Source: Motiliproteus sp965230735
Lineage (GTDB): Bacteria > Pseudomonadota > Gammaproteobacteria > Pseudomonadales > Balneatricaceae
Assembly: GCF_965230735.1 (NCBI RefSeq)
Contig: NZ_OZ246016.1
Location: 2,170,001-2,234,000, forward strand
Length of the DNA stretch: 64,000 bases
Direction of reading: 5' to 3'
Both the position numbers and the translations under genes were made by a program. Under the pieces are notes generated by a model that saw nothing but the letters and a program-made list of their open reading frames with translations, had not been told where the DNA came from and made no database searches. Of this stretch, positions 8,443-17,369 are shown one piece after another (the first letter of the stretch is position 1; the number at the start of each line of letters is the position of its first letter).

Positions 8443-8473
8443 AAATTATCATTGATGATCTATTTGATAATTT
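8443..8473. promoter_or_regulatory. Probable LysR operator in divergent promoter
   Basis: AT-rich inverted repeat AAATTATCA / TGATAATTT with a 13-nt spacer that itself contains ATCAT-TG-ATGAT. It ends 6 bp before the LysR start codon and about 60 bp from the VOC start codon, the expected place for autoregulation and target activation. Confidence 0.6.
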
Positions 8474-8479
8474 AATTTT

Positions 8480-9367
8480 ATGATAAGTCCGATCCTGCTG
8501 CGTACCTTTGTTGCGTTGGTCGATACTCAGCACTTCACCCGAACCGCCGAGCAGCTGCATATGACCCAACCCGGCGTCAGTCAGCATATTAAAAAACTGG
8601 AGCAGCAGCTGGGTGCCGCGTTGCTGGCCAGATACGGCAAGTCATTCGAGTTGACCGAGGCGGGGCAGCGTCTGTACGACTACGCGCAAAACCAGGCCGA
8701 GGCGGAAACGCGACTGCGAGAATCGATCACCGGCGACACCCGTGAAGCCGGCGTGCTGGAACTGGCCTGCTCGGGCGCCATGGCACTGCGACTCTATCCG
8801 GCGTTATTGGCGTTGCAGCAACGCCACCCCGCCCTACAGGTCAATCTGGAGGCGGCACCGAACCAAGCGATCATCGAGCGGATAAACGCCAATCAGACCG
8901 ATCTTGGCATCGTCAGCCAACCCTGTCCCGACCCGTTGATGACTCAACAGAGACTGGGGCAGGACCCGCTTTGTCTGGTGCTTCCGGCCAGTGCGGTAGC
9001 GGCTCAGTCCAAGCCGGATTGGGCGCTGCTGTCGTCGTTAGGCTTTATCAATCATCCGGATGGTCACCACTATGCCTCCCAGCTGCTGGAAGCCAATTTT
9101 ACATCGCACTATGCGGGCATGGATTCGCTACCCCAGAGCGGCTATATCAACCAGTTGGGGCAGATTCTGCTGCCGGTGTCGATGGGACTGGGATTCACCG
9201 TACTCCCTCAGTCGGCGGTCGCCGCTTTTCCTTACCCGGAACAACTACAGATCGCTTCGCTAGATCAGCCGGTGTTGGAATCGATCTATCTGCTGCATAA
9301 GAAACACCGACCTCTTGCGCAGCGATATCAGTTGGTGACTGAACTGCTGACCTCTGCGTGGCAGTAG
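8480..9367 (+). CDS. LysR family transcriptional regulator
   Basis: A 295-residue regulator. The N-terminal winged helix-turn-helix covers residues 1-60 (TRTAEQLHMTQPGVSQHIKK), and a LysR substrate-binding domain follows from about residue 90. The gene is divergent from the VOC protein, and the intergenic region holds an inverted repeat overlapping both promoters, so the VOC gene is the likely target. No clear Shine-Dalgarno sequence precedes the ATG. The inducer cannot be read from sequence. Confidence 0.9.
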   Translation: MISPILLRTFVALVDTQHFTRTAEQLHMTQPGVSQHIKKLEQQLGAALLARYGKSFELTEAGQRLYDYAQNQAEAETRLRESITGDTREAGVLELACSGAMALRLYPALLALQQRHPALQVNLEAAPNQAIIERINANQTDLGIVSQPCPDPLMTQQRLGQDPLCLVLPASAVAAQSKPDWALLSSLGFINHPDGHHYASQLLEANFTSHYAGMDSLPQSGYINQLGQILLPVSMGLGFTVLPQSAVAAFPYPEQLQIASLDQPVLESIYLLHKKHRPLAQRYQLVTELLTSAWQ

Positions 9368-9538
9368 ACGGCTGCGGTGGCTTTAGTGGTATTAGTGTCG
9401 TAAGCCTCCATCTACGAGCTGGTCCCTCGACCTTGAACTCTGGCTTCACTCAATAACTGATCCAAGCGTCGCGCTGATGCGTATCTTGATGCAGCGGGTC
9501 AGAAAGCCGACCGCTAAGACTAGACTTAGGGAACCTGT

Positions 9539-10921
9539 TTGATTCTTCACTTTCACCTCTCAGATCAGGAGTTGCTCCCCTTGGCCAGAGAACCCCCCCT
9601 ACCCAGCCACCGTGCGCGACGGCTGATGAAACTGGGTCGGCTGGTCGGCGGACTGGCCGGCGGGATGATCCGGGAAGGGGCCAATAACCTGCTGTCCGGT
9701 AGACCGTTGCATCCCCGAGAACTGTTGTTGACCCCGGGGAACGCCCGCCGAGTGGCGGACCGGCTGTCGGAAATGCGCGGAGCCGCGATGAAAGTGGGTC
9801 AGCTGCTGTCGATGGAAGCGGGGGACTACCTGCCGCCGGAGTTGACCCAGATCCTCTCCAGTCTGCGTGAGAACGCCCACAGCATGCCCCTGGGGCAGGT
9901 CGCCCTGGTGATGCAAAACGCCTGGGGGCGGGGGTGGGAAGAGGAGTTCGAGCGTTTCTCGTTTACCCCGTTGGCGGCGGCGTCGATCGGACAGGTCCAC
10001 GAAGCGTTGACCAAAGAGGGGCAGCACCTGGCGATCAAGATCCAGTACCCCGGTGTGCGCCAGAGTATCGACAGCGATGTCGATAATGTGTCGACCCTGT
10101 TCAATCTGCTGCGGTTGGTTCCTAAAGATTTCGATCTGTCGCCCCTGCTGGAGGAAGCCAAACGCCAGCTGCATCTGGAAGCGGACTACTGTGTGGAAGC
10201 GCAGCAACTGAATGCATATCGGCGCCTGCTGGCCGACAGTCCGGAGTTTGTCATGCCCGAAGTGGTAGCCGAGCGAACCACCCAGGAAGTGCTGTGCATG
10301 ACCTATCTGGAAGGTATGCCGATTGAGCAGCTGGCCAGCGCATCAGCAGAGGTGCGCAACCTGGTGGCCACCCAGCTGGCCGAACTGGTTCTCAGGGAGC
10401 TGTTTGAATGGGGCTTGGTGCAGACCGATTCCAATTTCGGCAACTTCCGTTATCAGGCAGAGCAGGAGCGGATCGGGCTGCTCGACTTCGGCGCCACCCG
10501 GGCCTACAGCCGGGGCTTTATCGAGCGCCTGCGTCGCCTGATGAGAGCGGCTCGCGCCGGTGATTTGCAGCAGATAGAAAACCATGCCGGCGATCTGGGC
10601 TACCTGCGCGCCGATGAGGCTCAAGTCTACCGACACGGCCTTAGCCAGATGATCAACACCGTCGCCGAGCCGTTTCGACATCAAGGGCCCTACGATTTTG
10701 CCGCGTCGGATCTGTCCCAGCGGGTGGCCGATATCGCCATCGACCTACGGGTCCAACAACGCTATCTGCACCTGCCGCCCACCGATGTGCTGTTCCTGCA
10801 CCGCAAGATTGCCGGTACCTATCTGCTCTGTGCCCGACTACGGGCGCAGGTGGATGTGAGTGGATTGGTGGAGCGCTATCTCGAGTCGCCAACCAGACTG
10901 CCGGAAGGCTCGACCACTTAA
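9539..10921 (+). CDS. ABC1/UbiB-family atypical kinase (AarF domain)
   Basis: A 460-residue member of the ABC1 (UbiB/ADCK) kinase-like family, whose members support ubiquinone biosynthesis or lipid homeostasis through ATPase rather than classical protein kinase activity. Seen motifs: KVGQLLSMEAGDYLPPEL (the KxGQ signature), AAASIGQVH (alanine-rich loop), AIKIQYPG (ATP lysine), LEADY, QTDSNFGNF and LLDFGATR (the DFG equivalent). The start is taken as TTG with AGGGAA upstream; the next ATG is 29 codons in and would remove PSHRARRLMKLGRLVGG, which resembles the conserved N-terminus of relatives. It lacks the C-terminal membrane helices of true UbiB, so it is a paralogue. Confidence 0.88.
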   Translation: MILHFHLSDQELLPLAREPPLPSHRARRLMKLGRLVGGLAGGMIREGANNLLSGRPLHPRELLLTPGNARRVADRLSEMRGAAMKVGQLLSMEAGDYLPPELTQILSSLRENAHSMPLGQVALVMQNAWGRGWEEEFERFSFTPLAAASIGQVHEALTKEGQHLAIKIQYPGVRQSIDSDVDNVSTLFNLLRLVPKDFDLSPLLEEAKRQLHLEADYCVEAQQLNAYRRLLADSPEFVMPEVVAERTTQEVLCMTYLEGMPIEQLASASAEVRNLVATQLAELVLRELFEWGLVQTDSNFGNFRYQAEQERIGLLDFGATRAYSRGFIERLRRLMRAARAGDLQQIENHAGDLGYLRADEAQVYRHGLSQMINTVAEPFRHQGPYDFAASDLSQRVADIAIDLRVQQRYLHLPPTDVLFLHRKIAGTYLLCARLRAQVDVSGLVERYLESPTRLPEGSTT

Positions 10922-10926
10922 GCCAC

Positions 10927-11547
10927 TTAAGCGGCTTGGTCGTGAAACCAGAAACTGGATGCCCGATCGGCCTTGTCTAACAGCTCAAGCAGCTTGGCGT
11001 GGCTGTTGGACTGCTCGGCACTGTTATCCCGGCACCAACTGCACAGGGTGCGGACAAAGATGCTGGTCAGGACTATCTCTTCGATCTGCCGCCGCCGACC
11101 ACCGGTATGCAGCCCGGCGGCATCGCGCCACAGCTGCACCAGCTGCGACAGGTCAAAAATCATCGGCACCCAGTGGTGCACGTGGGGCGGATGCAGTTTG
11201 GCGCCGAGCATCTGCGCTGTGAGCCGATGGTAGGGCGCCAGCGCCTCGAACCAGCGCCAGACAATCAGCTCCAAGCGGGATTTAACCGGTAACGACTGCA
11301 TCTCATCGTCCAGCTCGACCAGCATCGCCTCCAGAGCCCGGGCAAACCAGGCATTGGCGATGGCGTTGGTGTCGGGGTAATGCTGACGGATGGCGTTGAT
11401 GCTGGTGCCGCAATGGTTGGCCAGATCGGTCAGGTTGAAGTCGTACCAGTTGTCTTGTTGTTGGGCTAGATCGAGGGCAGCGTCGAGGATTTGGTCGGCG
11501 GTGAGTTCGATTTGCGTGGAGGTCTGTTCGTTCATGGTGGTGTCCAT
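10927..11547 (-). CDS. TetR/AcrR-like transcriptional regulator
   Basis: A 206-residue protein. The N-terminal helix-turn-helix (ILDAALDLAQQQDNWYDFNLTDLANHCGTSINAIRQHYPD, split here as two helices and a turn) follows the TetR plan, and the remainder is an all-helical ligand domain with no family signature I can name. A second ATG four codons downstream has a weak GGA upstream and may be the real start. It is convergent with the ABC1-kinase gene, 5 bp apart. The repeat array begins about 110 bp upstream of its start. Confidence 0.75.
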   Translation of the reverse strand: MDTTMNEQTSTQIELTADQILDAALDLAQQQDNWYDFNLTDLANHCGTSINAIRQHYPDTNAIANAWFARALEAMLVELDDEMQSLPVKSRLELIVWRWFEALAPYHRLTAQMLGAKLHPPHVHHWVPMIFDLSQLVQLWRDAAGLHTGGRRRQIEEIVLTSIFVRTLCSWCRDNSAEQSNSHAKLLELLDKADRASSFWFHDQAA

Positions 11548-11656
11548 CGGCTGGGGCTGATGGGGATGAGCTAGCTCTGTCTGATTGAAGTATAGGTGCT
11601 TCGGGAGGAGCGAGTTGAAGCTATCCTGATTTGCAGTGTTTTGAGGAGGTTTTGTA

Positions 11657-12166
11657 TTGCGCTCACCCGAGCGCGTTCATTTCTTTTGCTCGGGCAAAAG
11701 AAACAGAACCAAAGAAAAGCCGCCCCACTTGCTTGGTCGGCGTTGCCGACTTCGTTGCGCGTTTCACTTGGCAATGGCCGCGATTTGAACTCGTTCGCGT
11801 TGCTCTCTCAGACATAAATCGCTCTTTTCCATTGCCAAGCTCCAATGCTCACCGGCGCAAAAGGGGGTGGGGAGTTTATCCTGAGATATCAAAGGTTAAT
11901 TTAGATCAAAAAGTTATCAGCTTCGGCTGGCACGGACTCAACCGCCCTTGACGCAGCCGAGCATTGGCTTTGAAAATGGATCAGCGCCGATTACTGTTTG
12001 AGGCCGAAGGCCGAGTTCAATCGGTGCCCATTTTTAAAGCCAACGCGCAGGGTAGCCCGAAGGGCCAAGTCATTGGGCTAGGCGTTTTCTTGCTTCGTTC
12101 TTTGTCGCTATGCACAAAGAATGAAGGCGCTCGGGGGAGCGCAAGAGGGGCTATCTGGATGCAGGG
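11657..12166. repeat. MITE-like compound repeat, copy 1
   Basis: A non-coding element bounded by inverted ends. The left end reads TTGCGCTC-ACCC-GAGCGC and then a TTTCTTTTGC/GCAAAAGAAA palindrome (11680-11703). The right end, read on the other strand, is the same design: TTGCGCTC-CCCC-GAGCGC followed by a TTCTTTGT/ACAAAGAA palindrome. The centre holds a large inverted repeat (11964-12043, TTGGCTTT / AAAGCCAA arms) around a smaller hairpin. The strict inverted ends are at 11657 and 12144, and homology with copy 2 continues to GGATGCAGGG. Small open frames here overlap on both strands and look spurious. Confidence 0.8.
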
Positions 12167-12230
12167 TAAGTCAGGAAAGGCTGTTCCTTTAGCCATGTCC
12201 TGAATTATCGAGTTTAAATGAGATTGTTTG

Positions 12231-12744
12231 TTGCGCTTTCCCAAGCGCGTTCATTTCTTTTGCGTGGGCAAAAGAAACCGAACCAAAGAAAAGCCGCCCC
12301 ACTTGCTTGGTCGGCGTTGCCGACTTCGTTGCGCGTTGAACTGGCAGATGGGCTATGACGGAAACTCGCTCGCTACGCTCCCTCAAACATAAATCGCTCT
12401 ATTCCATTACCAAGCTCTAATGCTCACCGGCGCAAAAAGGGGAAAGGGGAGTTTCACCGAAACAACGGGAGAAATAGCGAGAAGGATAGCGCTCTTGATT
12501 CGGCTGGCACGGCCTCAACCGCCCTTGACGCAGCCGAGCATTGGCTTTGAAAATGGATCAGCGCCGATTACTGTTTGAGGCCGAAGGCCGAGTTCAATCG
12601 GTGCCCATTTTCGAAGACAACGCGCAGGGCATCGGCGAAGCCGACAAGTCATTGGGCTAGGCGTTTTCTTGCTTCGTTCTTTGTCGCTATGGACAAAGAA
12701 TGAAGGCGCTCGGGAGAGCGCAAAAGTCGCTTTGGGATGCAGGG
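12231..12744. repeat. MITE-like compound repeat, copy 2
   Basis: Second copy in the same orientation, 64 bp after the first. Two long blocks are nearly identical to copy 1: a run of more than 50 bases starting GAACCAAAGAAAAGCC, and a run of about 90 bases starting CAACCGCCCTTGACGC. The segment between these blocks has diverged. Inverted ends are at 12231 (TTGCGCTT...AAGCGC) and 12723 (GAGCGCAA on this strand). The left palindrome is imperfect (CTTTTGCGTGGGCAAAAG), and the central inverted repeat (12541-12619) is more degraded than in copy 1. No coding potential is supported. Confidence 0.8.
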
Positions 12745-12824
12745 ACAATCAGTATAAATATGTCCCTTTTTGGTCTAATGTGACTCTGAGGGTTGTTTTA
12801 TAAATTATAGGGTTAGAGGTTTGA

Positions 12825-13598
12825 ATGAGAAGCAAATTAGCATGGATTGCAGCAGTACTAATCATTGGGGTAGTACTTATTTCTCCAGTAATAAGCTTTG
12901 CTGGTTATTACATTTATTGGGGAGGATTACCCAATAAACAAGTAGATTGGGGAACGATTGGAGATTTTGTGGGAGGCACCTCTACTCCTATCTTAACGGC
13001 TCTATCTGTTATTGGTTTGCTCTATACGATTTTTCAGAATCAACGAACTCTTCGGCAAAATGCAGTAGCGCTTAAACAGAATGCCATTGAGTTACAATTG
13101 ACTAGAAAGGAGTTAAAAGACGCAACCAAAGTAGCTTCTGAACAAGCTCAAGAGGCCGCCGAATCAAATAGAATCAGTATTAAACTTGCCCAGGCACAAT
13201 CGATGACTGATGCTCTACTTCGCCTTACTGATTTAGTTAATTCACGCTGGTCAGCAGAATCTACTTGTTTAAAAGCTCTGACAGTTAAAGAAGGATCACC
13301 TTCCGATATTTACATCTCTTTAAAGGCCGCTTCAGCTTTTCGTGACTTTCAGCTTGAACATGAGGGTGTGCTTGATGCTGTGAAAGGATTAATTGAAGCA
13401 GTCTCCCTACATGCAGAAATACTTCGAAGGCTTGATGTGAAAGCTAGAAGATATAATGCAATGTCATCCCCAGCTGCTGCGTTAATTAGAGAGCCGGTAG
13501 AGTTTCTGTTTAGAGAGAATATTCAGAAAAACCTATCAGAAAGTGAGACCCTTTTGATTGAGTCTTGGCGTCCCATTTATGGCCGATACTGGTCCTAA
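12825..13598 (+). CDS. Two-helix membrane protein, putative abortive-infection-like
   Basis: A 257-residue protein with an N-terminal helix (LAWIAAVLIIGVVLISPVI), a short loop GGLPNKQVDWGTIGDFVGG, and a second helix (ILTALSVIGLLYTIF). A Gln/Lys/Glu-rich predicted coiled coil of about 70 residues follows, then a helical C-terminal domain. The WGxxGDFxGGxxxPIL block is the membrane module I associate with the putative phage abortive-infection (PutAbiC-like) family and other defence-linked membrane proteins; this is recall, not a search. The gene is clearly more AT-rich than its neighbours and sits between the repeat pair and valS, which suggests horizontal acquisition. GAGG precedes the ATG. 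The C-terminal half is not recognised. Confidence 0.8.
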   Translation: MRSKLAWIAAVLIIGVVLISPVISFAGYYIYWGGLPNKQVDWGTIGDFVGGTSTPILTALSVIGLLYTIFQNQRTLRQNAVALKQNAIELQLTRKELKDATKVASEQAQEAAESNRISIKLAQAQSMTDALLRLTDLVNSRWSAESTCLKALTVKEGSPSDIYISLKAASAFRDFQLEHEGVLDAVKGLIEAVSLHAEILRRLDVKARRYNAMSSPAAALIREPVEFLFRENIQKNLSESETLLIESWRPIYGRYWS

Positions 13599-13668
13599 AT
13601 ATTTCGCCAATTACTCGTGTAGAACTATCTATTCTGTGTTTCTGAAAAAGCGATAGCCATTTCCAAAC

Positions 13669-13697
13669 AAAAAGCGCCACCCGAAGGTGGCGTTTTC
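13669..13697. terminator. Bidirectional terminator between the AT-rich gene and valS
   Basis: CGCCACC / GGTGGCG stem with a CGAA loop, an A run before and T run after; serves two convergent genes. Confidence 0.85.
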
Positions 13698-13722
13698 AAT
13701 CAGACTAACTAACCAGCCCAAA

Positions 13723-16599
13723 TCACAAAGCCGCAATTTTATCGTACTGCTCCTGCAGCTTCGCACTGGCCCCCTTAGCGTCTTCCAGTTTACCGCGCTC
13801 CTTAGCCACAACAGCCTCCGGCGCATTATCGACAAACTTGCTGTTACCCAGCTTGCCTTCGACCTGCTTGATCAGCTTACCGAGCTTATCCAGCTCCTTC
13901 TGCAGACGGGCCAGTTCGGCGTCTTTGTCGATCAGGCCGGCCATCGGCACCAGCACTTCCATCTCGCCAACCAGTTGGGTGGCGGCCAGCGGGGCTTCGC
14001 CTTCCAGCCATTGGGCGGAGGAGAGGTTGGCCAGCTTGGTCAGGAACTGGCGGTTGGCGTCCAGGCGGGCCTGGTCGTCGGCATTGGGGCCGTTGAATAG
14101 CACGTCGATATGCTTGGCCGGGGAGATGTTCATCTCGCCGCGGATGTTACGGATACCGACGATGGTGCCCTTGAGCCACTCGATGTCGGCTTCGGCCTGC
14201 TCGTCGATCTTGCTCAGATCGGCGATCGGGAAGGCCTGCTGCATGATGGTGTCACCGGACTCGCCCGCCAGCGGCGCCAGGCGCTGCCAGATCTCTTCGG
14301 TGATGTAGGGCATGAACGGATGGGCCAGACGCAGAGCCGCTTCCAGCACTCGAACCAGGGTGCGACGGGTGCCGCGCAGCTGGGCTTCGGTGGCGTTCTC
14401 GTCCCACAGCACTGGCTTGGACAGCTCCAGGTACCAGTCACAGTATTCGTTCCAGACGAACTCGAAGATCGCCTGGGAGGCGAGGTCGAAGCGGAAGTCG
14501 GCCATCGCCTTCTCGACCTGCTGCTCGGTGCGCTGCAGGCGCGAGATGATCCAGCGATCGGCCAGGCTCAGCTCCAGCTCACCGCCGTTCTGGCCACAGT
14601 CCAGCGCGCCGATGGCGTTGCCGTTGTCGTCCTGCTGCTCGGTGTTCATCAGCACGTAGCGGGCGGCGTTCCAGATCTTGTTGCAGAAGTTGCGGTAGCC
14701 TTCCATCCGACCCATGTCGAACTTGATGTCGCGGCCGGTAGAGGCCAGCGAGCAGAAGGTGAAGCGCAGCGCATCGGTGCCGTAGGAGGCGATCCCTTCC
14801 GGGAACTCCTTGCGGGTTTGCTTCTCGATCTTGGCGGCCAGCTGCGGCTGCATCATGTTGGCGGTCCGCTTGCTGACCAGTGATTCCAGGTCGATACCGT
14901 CGATCAGGTCGAGCGGGTCGAGCACGTTGCCCTTTGACTTGGACATCTTGTGACCGTGGGAGTCACGCACCAGGCCGTGGACGTAGACGTACTTGAACGG
15001 GACCTGCGGGGTCCCGTCGTCGTTCTTGATGAAGTGCAGCGTCATCATGATCATCCGGGCGACCCAGAAGAAGATGATGTCGAAACCGGTGACCAGCACG
15101 TCGGTGGAGTGGAAGTGCTTCAGCGCCTCGGTGTTCTCCGGCCAACCCAGGGTGGAGAAGGTCCACAGCGCCGAGCTGAACCAGGTGTCGAGTACGTCGT
15201 CGTCCTGACGCAGCACAATCTCATCACTAAGGTTGTTTTCGCGGCGAACTTCGGCCTCGTCACGACCGACGTAAACGTTGCCGGCGTCGTCGTACCAGGC
15301 CGGAATCCGGTGGCCCCACCACAGCTGGCGCGAGATACACCAGTCCTGGATGTCGCGCATCCAGGCGAAGTACATGTTTTCGTACTGCTTCGGCACGAAC
15401 TGGATGTCGCCGTTCTCTACCGCCTCGATGGCGGGCTTGGCCAGCTCTTTGGCGCTGACGTACCACTGGTCGGTCAGCCAGGGTTCGATGACGGCGCCGG
15501 AACGGTCACCCTTGGGCACCTTGAGTGCGTGGTCGTCGACTTTCTCGAGCAGGCCGAGCTGATCGAATTCAGCCACGATCTGCTTACGGGCGACGAAACG
15601 ATCCAGACCGGCGTAGCTCTGCGGAAGGCTGTCGTCGAGTTCGCTGTTGTGGGTACCGTCGATATTGAACACTTCGGCCTGGGCCAGCACGGCGGCGTCG
15701 CGGTCGAGCACGTTGATCAGCGGCAGGTTGTGACGCTTGCCGACTTCGTAGTCGTTGAAGTCGTGGGCCGGGGTGATCTTGACGCAGCCGGTGCCGAACT
15801 CGCGATCGACGTAGTCGTCGGCCACTATCGGGATGCGGCGGTTGACCAGCGGCAGGGTGACAAACTTGCCGATCAGGGCCTGGTAGCGCTCATCATCCGG
15901 GTGCACCGCCACGGCGGAGTCACCGAGCATGGTTTCCGGGCGGGTGGTGGCGACGATGATGTGGTCGGCGCCTTCGCTGGTGGTTTCACCATCGGCCAGC
16001 GGGTAACGGAAGTGCCACAGGTTGCCCTTCTCGTCGATGTTCTCGACTTCCAGGTCGGAGATCGCGGTGTGGAATTTCGGGTCCCAGTTAACCAGGCGCT
16101 TACCGCGGTAGATCAGGCCATCCTGATGCAGGCGCACGAACGCTTCCTTAACCGCTTCGCTCAGGCCATCGTCCATGGTGAAACGCTCGCGGGTCCAGTC
16201 GACCGAGGAACCCAGACGACGGATCTGGTTGGTGATGGTGCCACCGGACTCTTCCTTCCACTCCCAGATCTTGTCGATAAAGGCATCACGGCCCAGATCG
16301 TGGCGGCTGACGCCCTGGGCGCCCAGTTGACGCTCAACCACCATCTGGGTAGCGATACCGGCGTGGTCACAACCCGGCTGCCACAGGGTGTTGTGGCCTT
16401 TCATCCGGTGGTAACGGATCAGGCTGTCCATGATCGCGTTGTTGAAACCATGACCCATATGCAGGCTACCGGTCACATTCGGCGGCGGGATCATGATGCA
16501 GTAGGGATCACCGGAGCCGGATGGTTTGAAGTAGCCGTTCTGTTCCCATTTCTGGTACCAGCTGCGTTCGATCGCGTGGGGGTTGTAGGTCTTTTCCAT
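13723..16599 (-). CDS. valS: Valyl-tRNA synthetase
   Basis: A class I aminoacyl-tRNA synthetase of 958 residues that charges tRNA-Val. Seen in order: N-terminal PPPNVTGSLHMGHGFN (HIGH-type motif HMGH), the editing domain (TTRPETMLGDSAVAVHP and later FGTGCVKITPAHDFNDYEVG), the KMSKS loop in GHKMSKSKGNVLDPLD, an anticodon-binding helical domain, and a C-terminal coiled coil (LARLQKELDKLGKLIKQVEG). Length matches the family. In many Gammaproteobacteria it directly follows holC and pepA; here three small genes separate it from holC. Confidence 0.98.
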   Translation of the reverse strand: MEKTYNPHAIERSWYQKWEQNGYFKPSGSGDPYCIMIPPPNVTGSLHMGHGFNNAIMDSLIRYHRMKGHNTLWQPGCDHAGIATQMVVERQLGAQGVSRHDLGRDAFIDKIWEWKEESGGTITNQIRRLGSSVDWTRERFTMDDGLSEAVKEAFVRLHQDGLIYRGKRLVNWDPKFHTAISDLEVENIDEKGNLWHFRYPLADGETTSEGADHIIVATTRPETMLGDSAVAVHPDDERYQALIGKFVTLPLVNRRIPIVADDYVDREFGTGCVKITPAHDFNDYEVGKRHNLPLINVLDRDAAVLAQAEVFNIDGTHNSELDDSLPQSYAGLDRFVARKQIVAEFDQLGLLEKVDDHALKVPKGDRSGAVIEPWLTDQWYVSAKELAKPAIEAVENGDIQFVPKQYENMYFAWMRDIQDWCISRQLWWGHRIPAWYDDAGNVYVGRDEAEVRRENNLSDEIVLRQDDDVLDTWFSSALWTFSTLGWPENTEALKHFHSTDVLVTGFDIIFFWVARMIMMTLHFIKNDDGTPQVPFKYVYVHGLVRDSHGHKMSKSKGNVLDPLDLIDGIDLESLVSKRTANMMQPQLAAKIEKQTRKEFPEGIASYGTDALRFTFCSLASTGRDIKFDMGRMEGYRNFCNKIWNAARYVLMNTEQQDDNGNAIGALDCGQNGGELELSLADRWIISRLQRTEQQVEKAMADFRFDLASQAIFEFVWNEYCDWYLELSKPVLWDENATEAQLRGTRRTLVRVLEAALRLAHPFMPYITEEIWQRLAPLAGESGDTIMQQAFPIADLSKIDEQAEADIEWLKGTIVGIRNIRGEMNISPAKHIDVLFNGPNADDQARLDANRQFLTKLANLSSAQWLEGEAPLAATQLVGEMEVLVPMAGLIDKDAELARLQKELDKLGKLIKQVEGKLGNSKFVDNAPEAVVAKERGKLEDAKGASAKLQEQYDKIAAL

Positions 16600-16827
16600 G
16601 GCGGTCTTAATTTGGACTCGTAATAACGGTTAATACTCGGGTTGGCGGTTAGCCAAAATCTGAGCCTGGCCAGCGGGCATCGACTAGCCTCGCCGGCGGG
16701 CGAATCGGTCGATTATACACAGGCGCATAGTTAAGGGGGAGGGCGCAGGGACGGGGTGATTATGAGCAGCGTTGTAGCCGCTTTCACGACGCGCCCCCGG
16801 TCAGATCAGTTTGGATGCTGGCGAGGC

Positions 16828-17097
16828 TCAGTCGTCGGTCAAACCCTTGATAAAGGACTTGGTGCCTTCCCAGGCATCCTTACCGGCTTCGACGGTTTTT
16901 TCAGCGCCGACCTCGGCCAGGCAGGCGCCCCGTTTGGCGACGCATTTCGAGGTACAACCGGCCACGGCGGCATCGTCACCGAGATGCTTAACGTCGCAAC
17001 TCTTTTCGCAGATCTGGTACTTGAAGCTGCAGTCGGCCTGGGCGGTAACGGAGAATAGGGCAGTAAAGAGTAGAGTGGTCAGTAGTTTAGCTTTCAC
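16828..17097 (-). CDS. Small secreted protein with twin CX3C cysteine motif
   Basis: An 89-residue protein with a clear signal peptide (LLTTLLFTALFSVTAQA, cleavage before DC). The mature part has six cysteines, Cys23, 30, 34, 48, 52 and 59, spaced C-x6-C-x3-C-x13-C-x3-C-x6-C. The pattern is exactly symmetrical and suggests an alpha-helical hairpin held by disulfides. The remainder is a short amphipathic tail ending in KGLTDD. I do not recognise a named family. It lies upstream of valS on the same strand, 228 bp away, inside the interval that splits the usual holC-valS pair. Confidence 0.8.
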   Translation of the reverse strand: MKAKLLTTLLFTALFSVTAQADCSFKYQICEKSCDVKHLGDDAAVAGCTSKCVAKRGACLAEVGAEKTVEAGKDAWEGTKSFIKGLTDD

Positions 17098-17369
17098 GTT
17101 TGAGCCTTTTGCTGTTGCCGGGGATACGTTATTAGAGACGGGACCAACCGTAACCAGCGGCAGATTAAGCCAAGATGAACGGCATTATATCGCGCCGCCG
17201 CACAGGATAAAGCTATCCCGTGAAAGAGAAGGGGGCATCCGAGTGATTGGTCGCGCGGATTATCGATTGATCGAATTTTGATCCCATCAATAGAAATCGG
17301 TTGGGCTTGGGCGCAGAGGGCGCTATGATGCGCCTCCATTCGATTAACAGCTCCAACAGTGGTGATCCC

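Noticed and set aside
9368..9538. Possible tRNA or small RNA before the ABC1-kinase gene
   Set aside because: I could not form a cloverleaf or find a T-loop consensus; no terminator-like hairpin either.
11571..12748. Several small open frames within the repeat array (for example sequences with APSFFVHSDKERSKK)
   Set aside because: They overlap on both strands, recur in both repeat copies because the DNA recurs, and have no ribosome-binding sites. I treat the DNA structure as the feature.
14950..16623. Long open frame (about 557 codons) on the strand opposite valS
   Set aside because: It is the antisense shadow of the conserved valS coding sequence, rich in Val/Asp/Gly as expected from reverse reading of GC-rich codons, with no family similarity.
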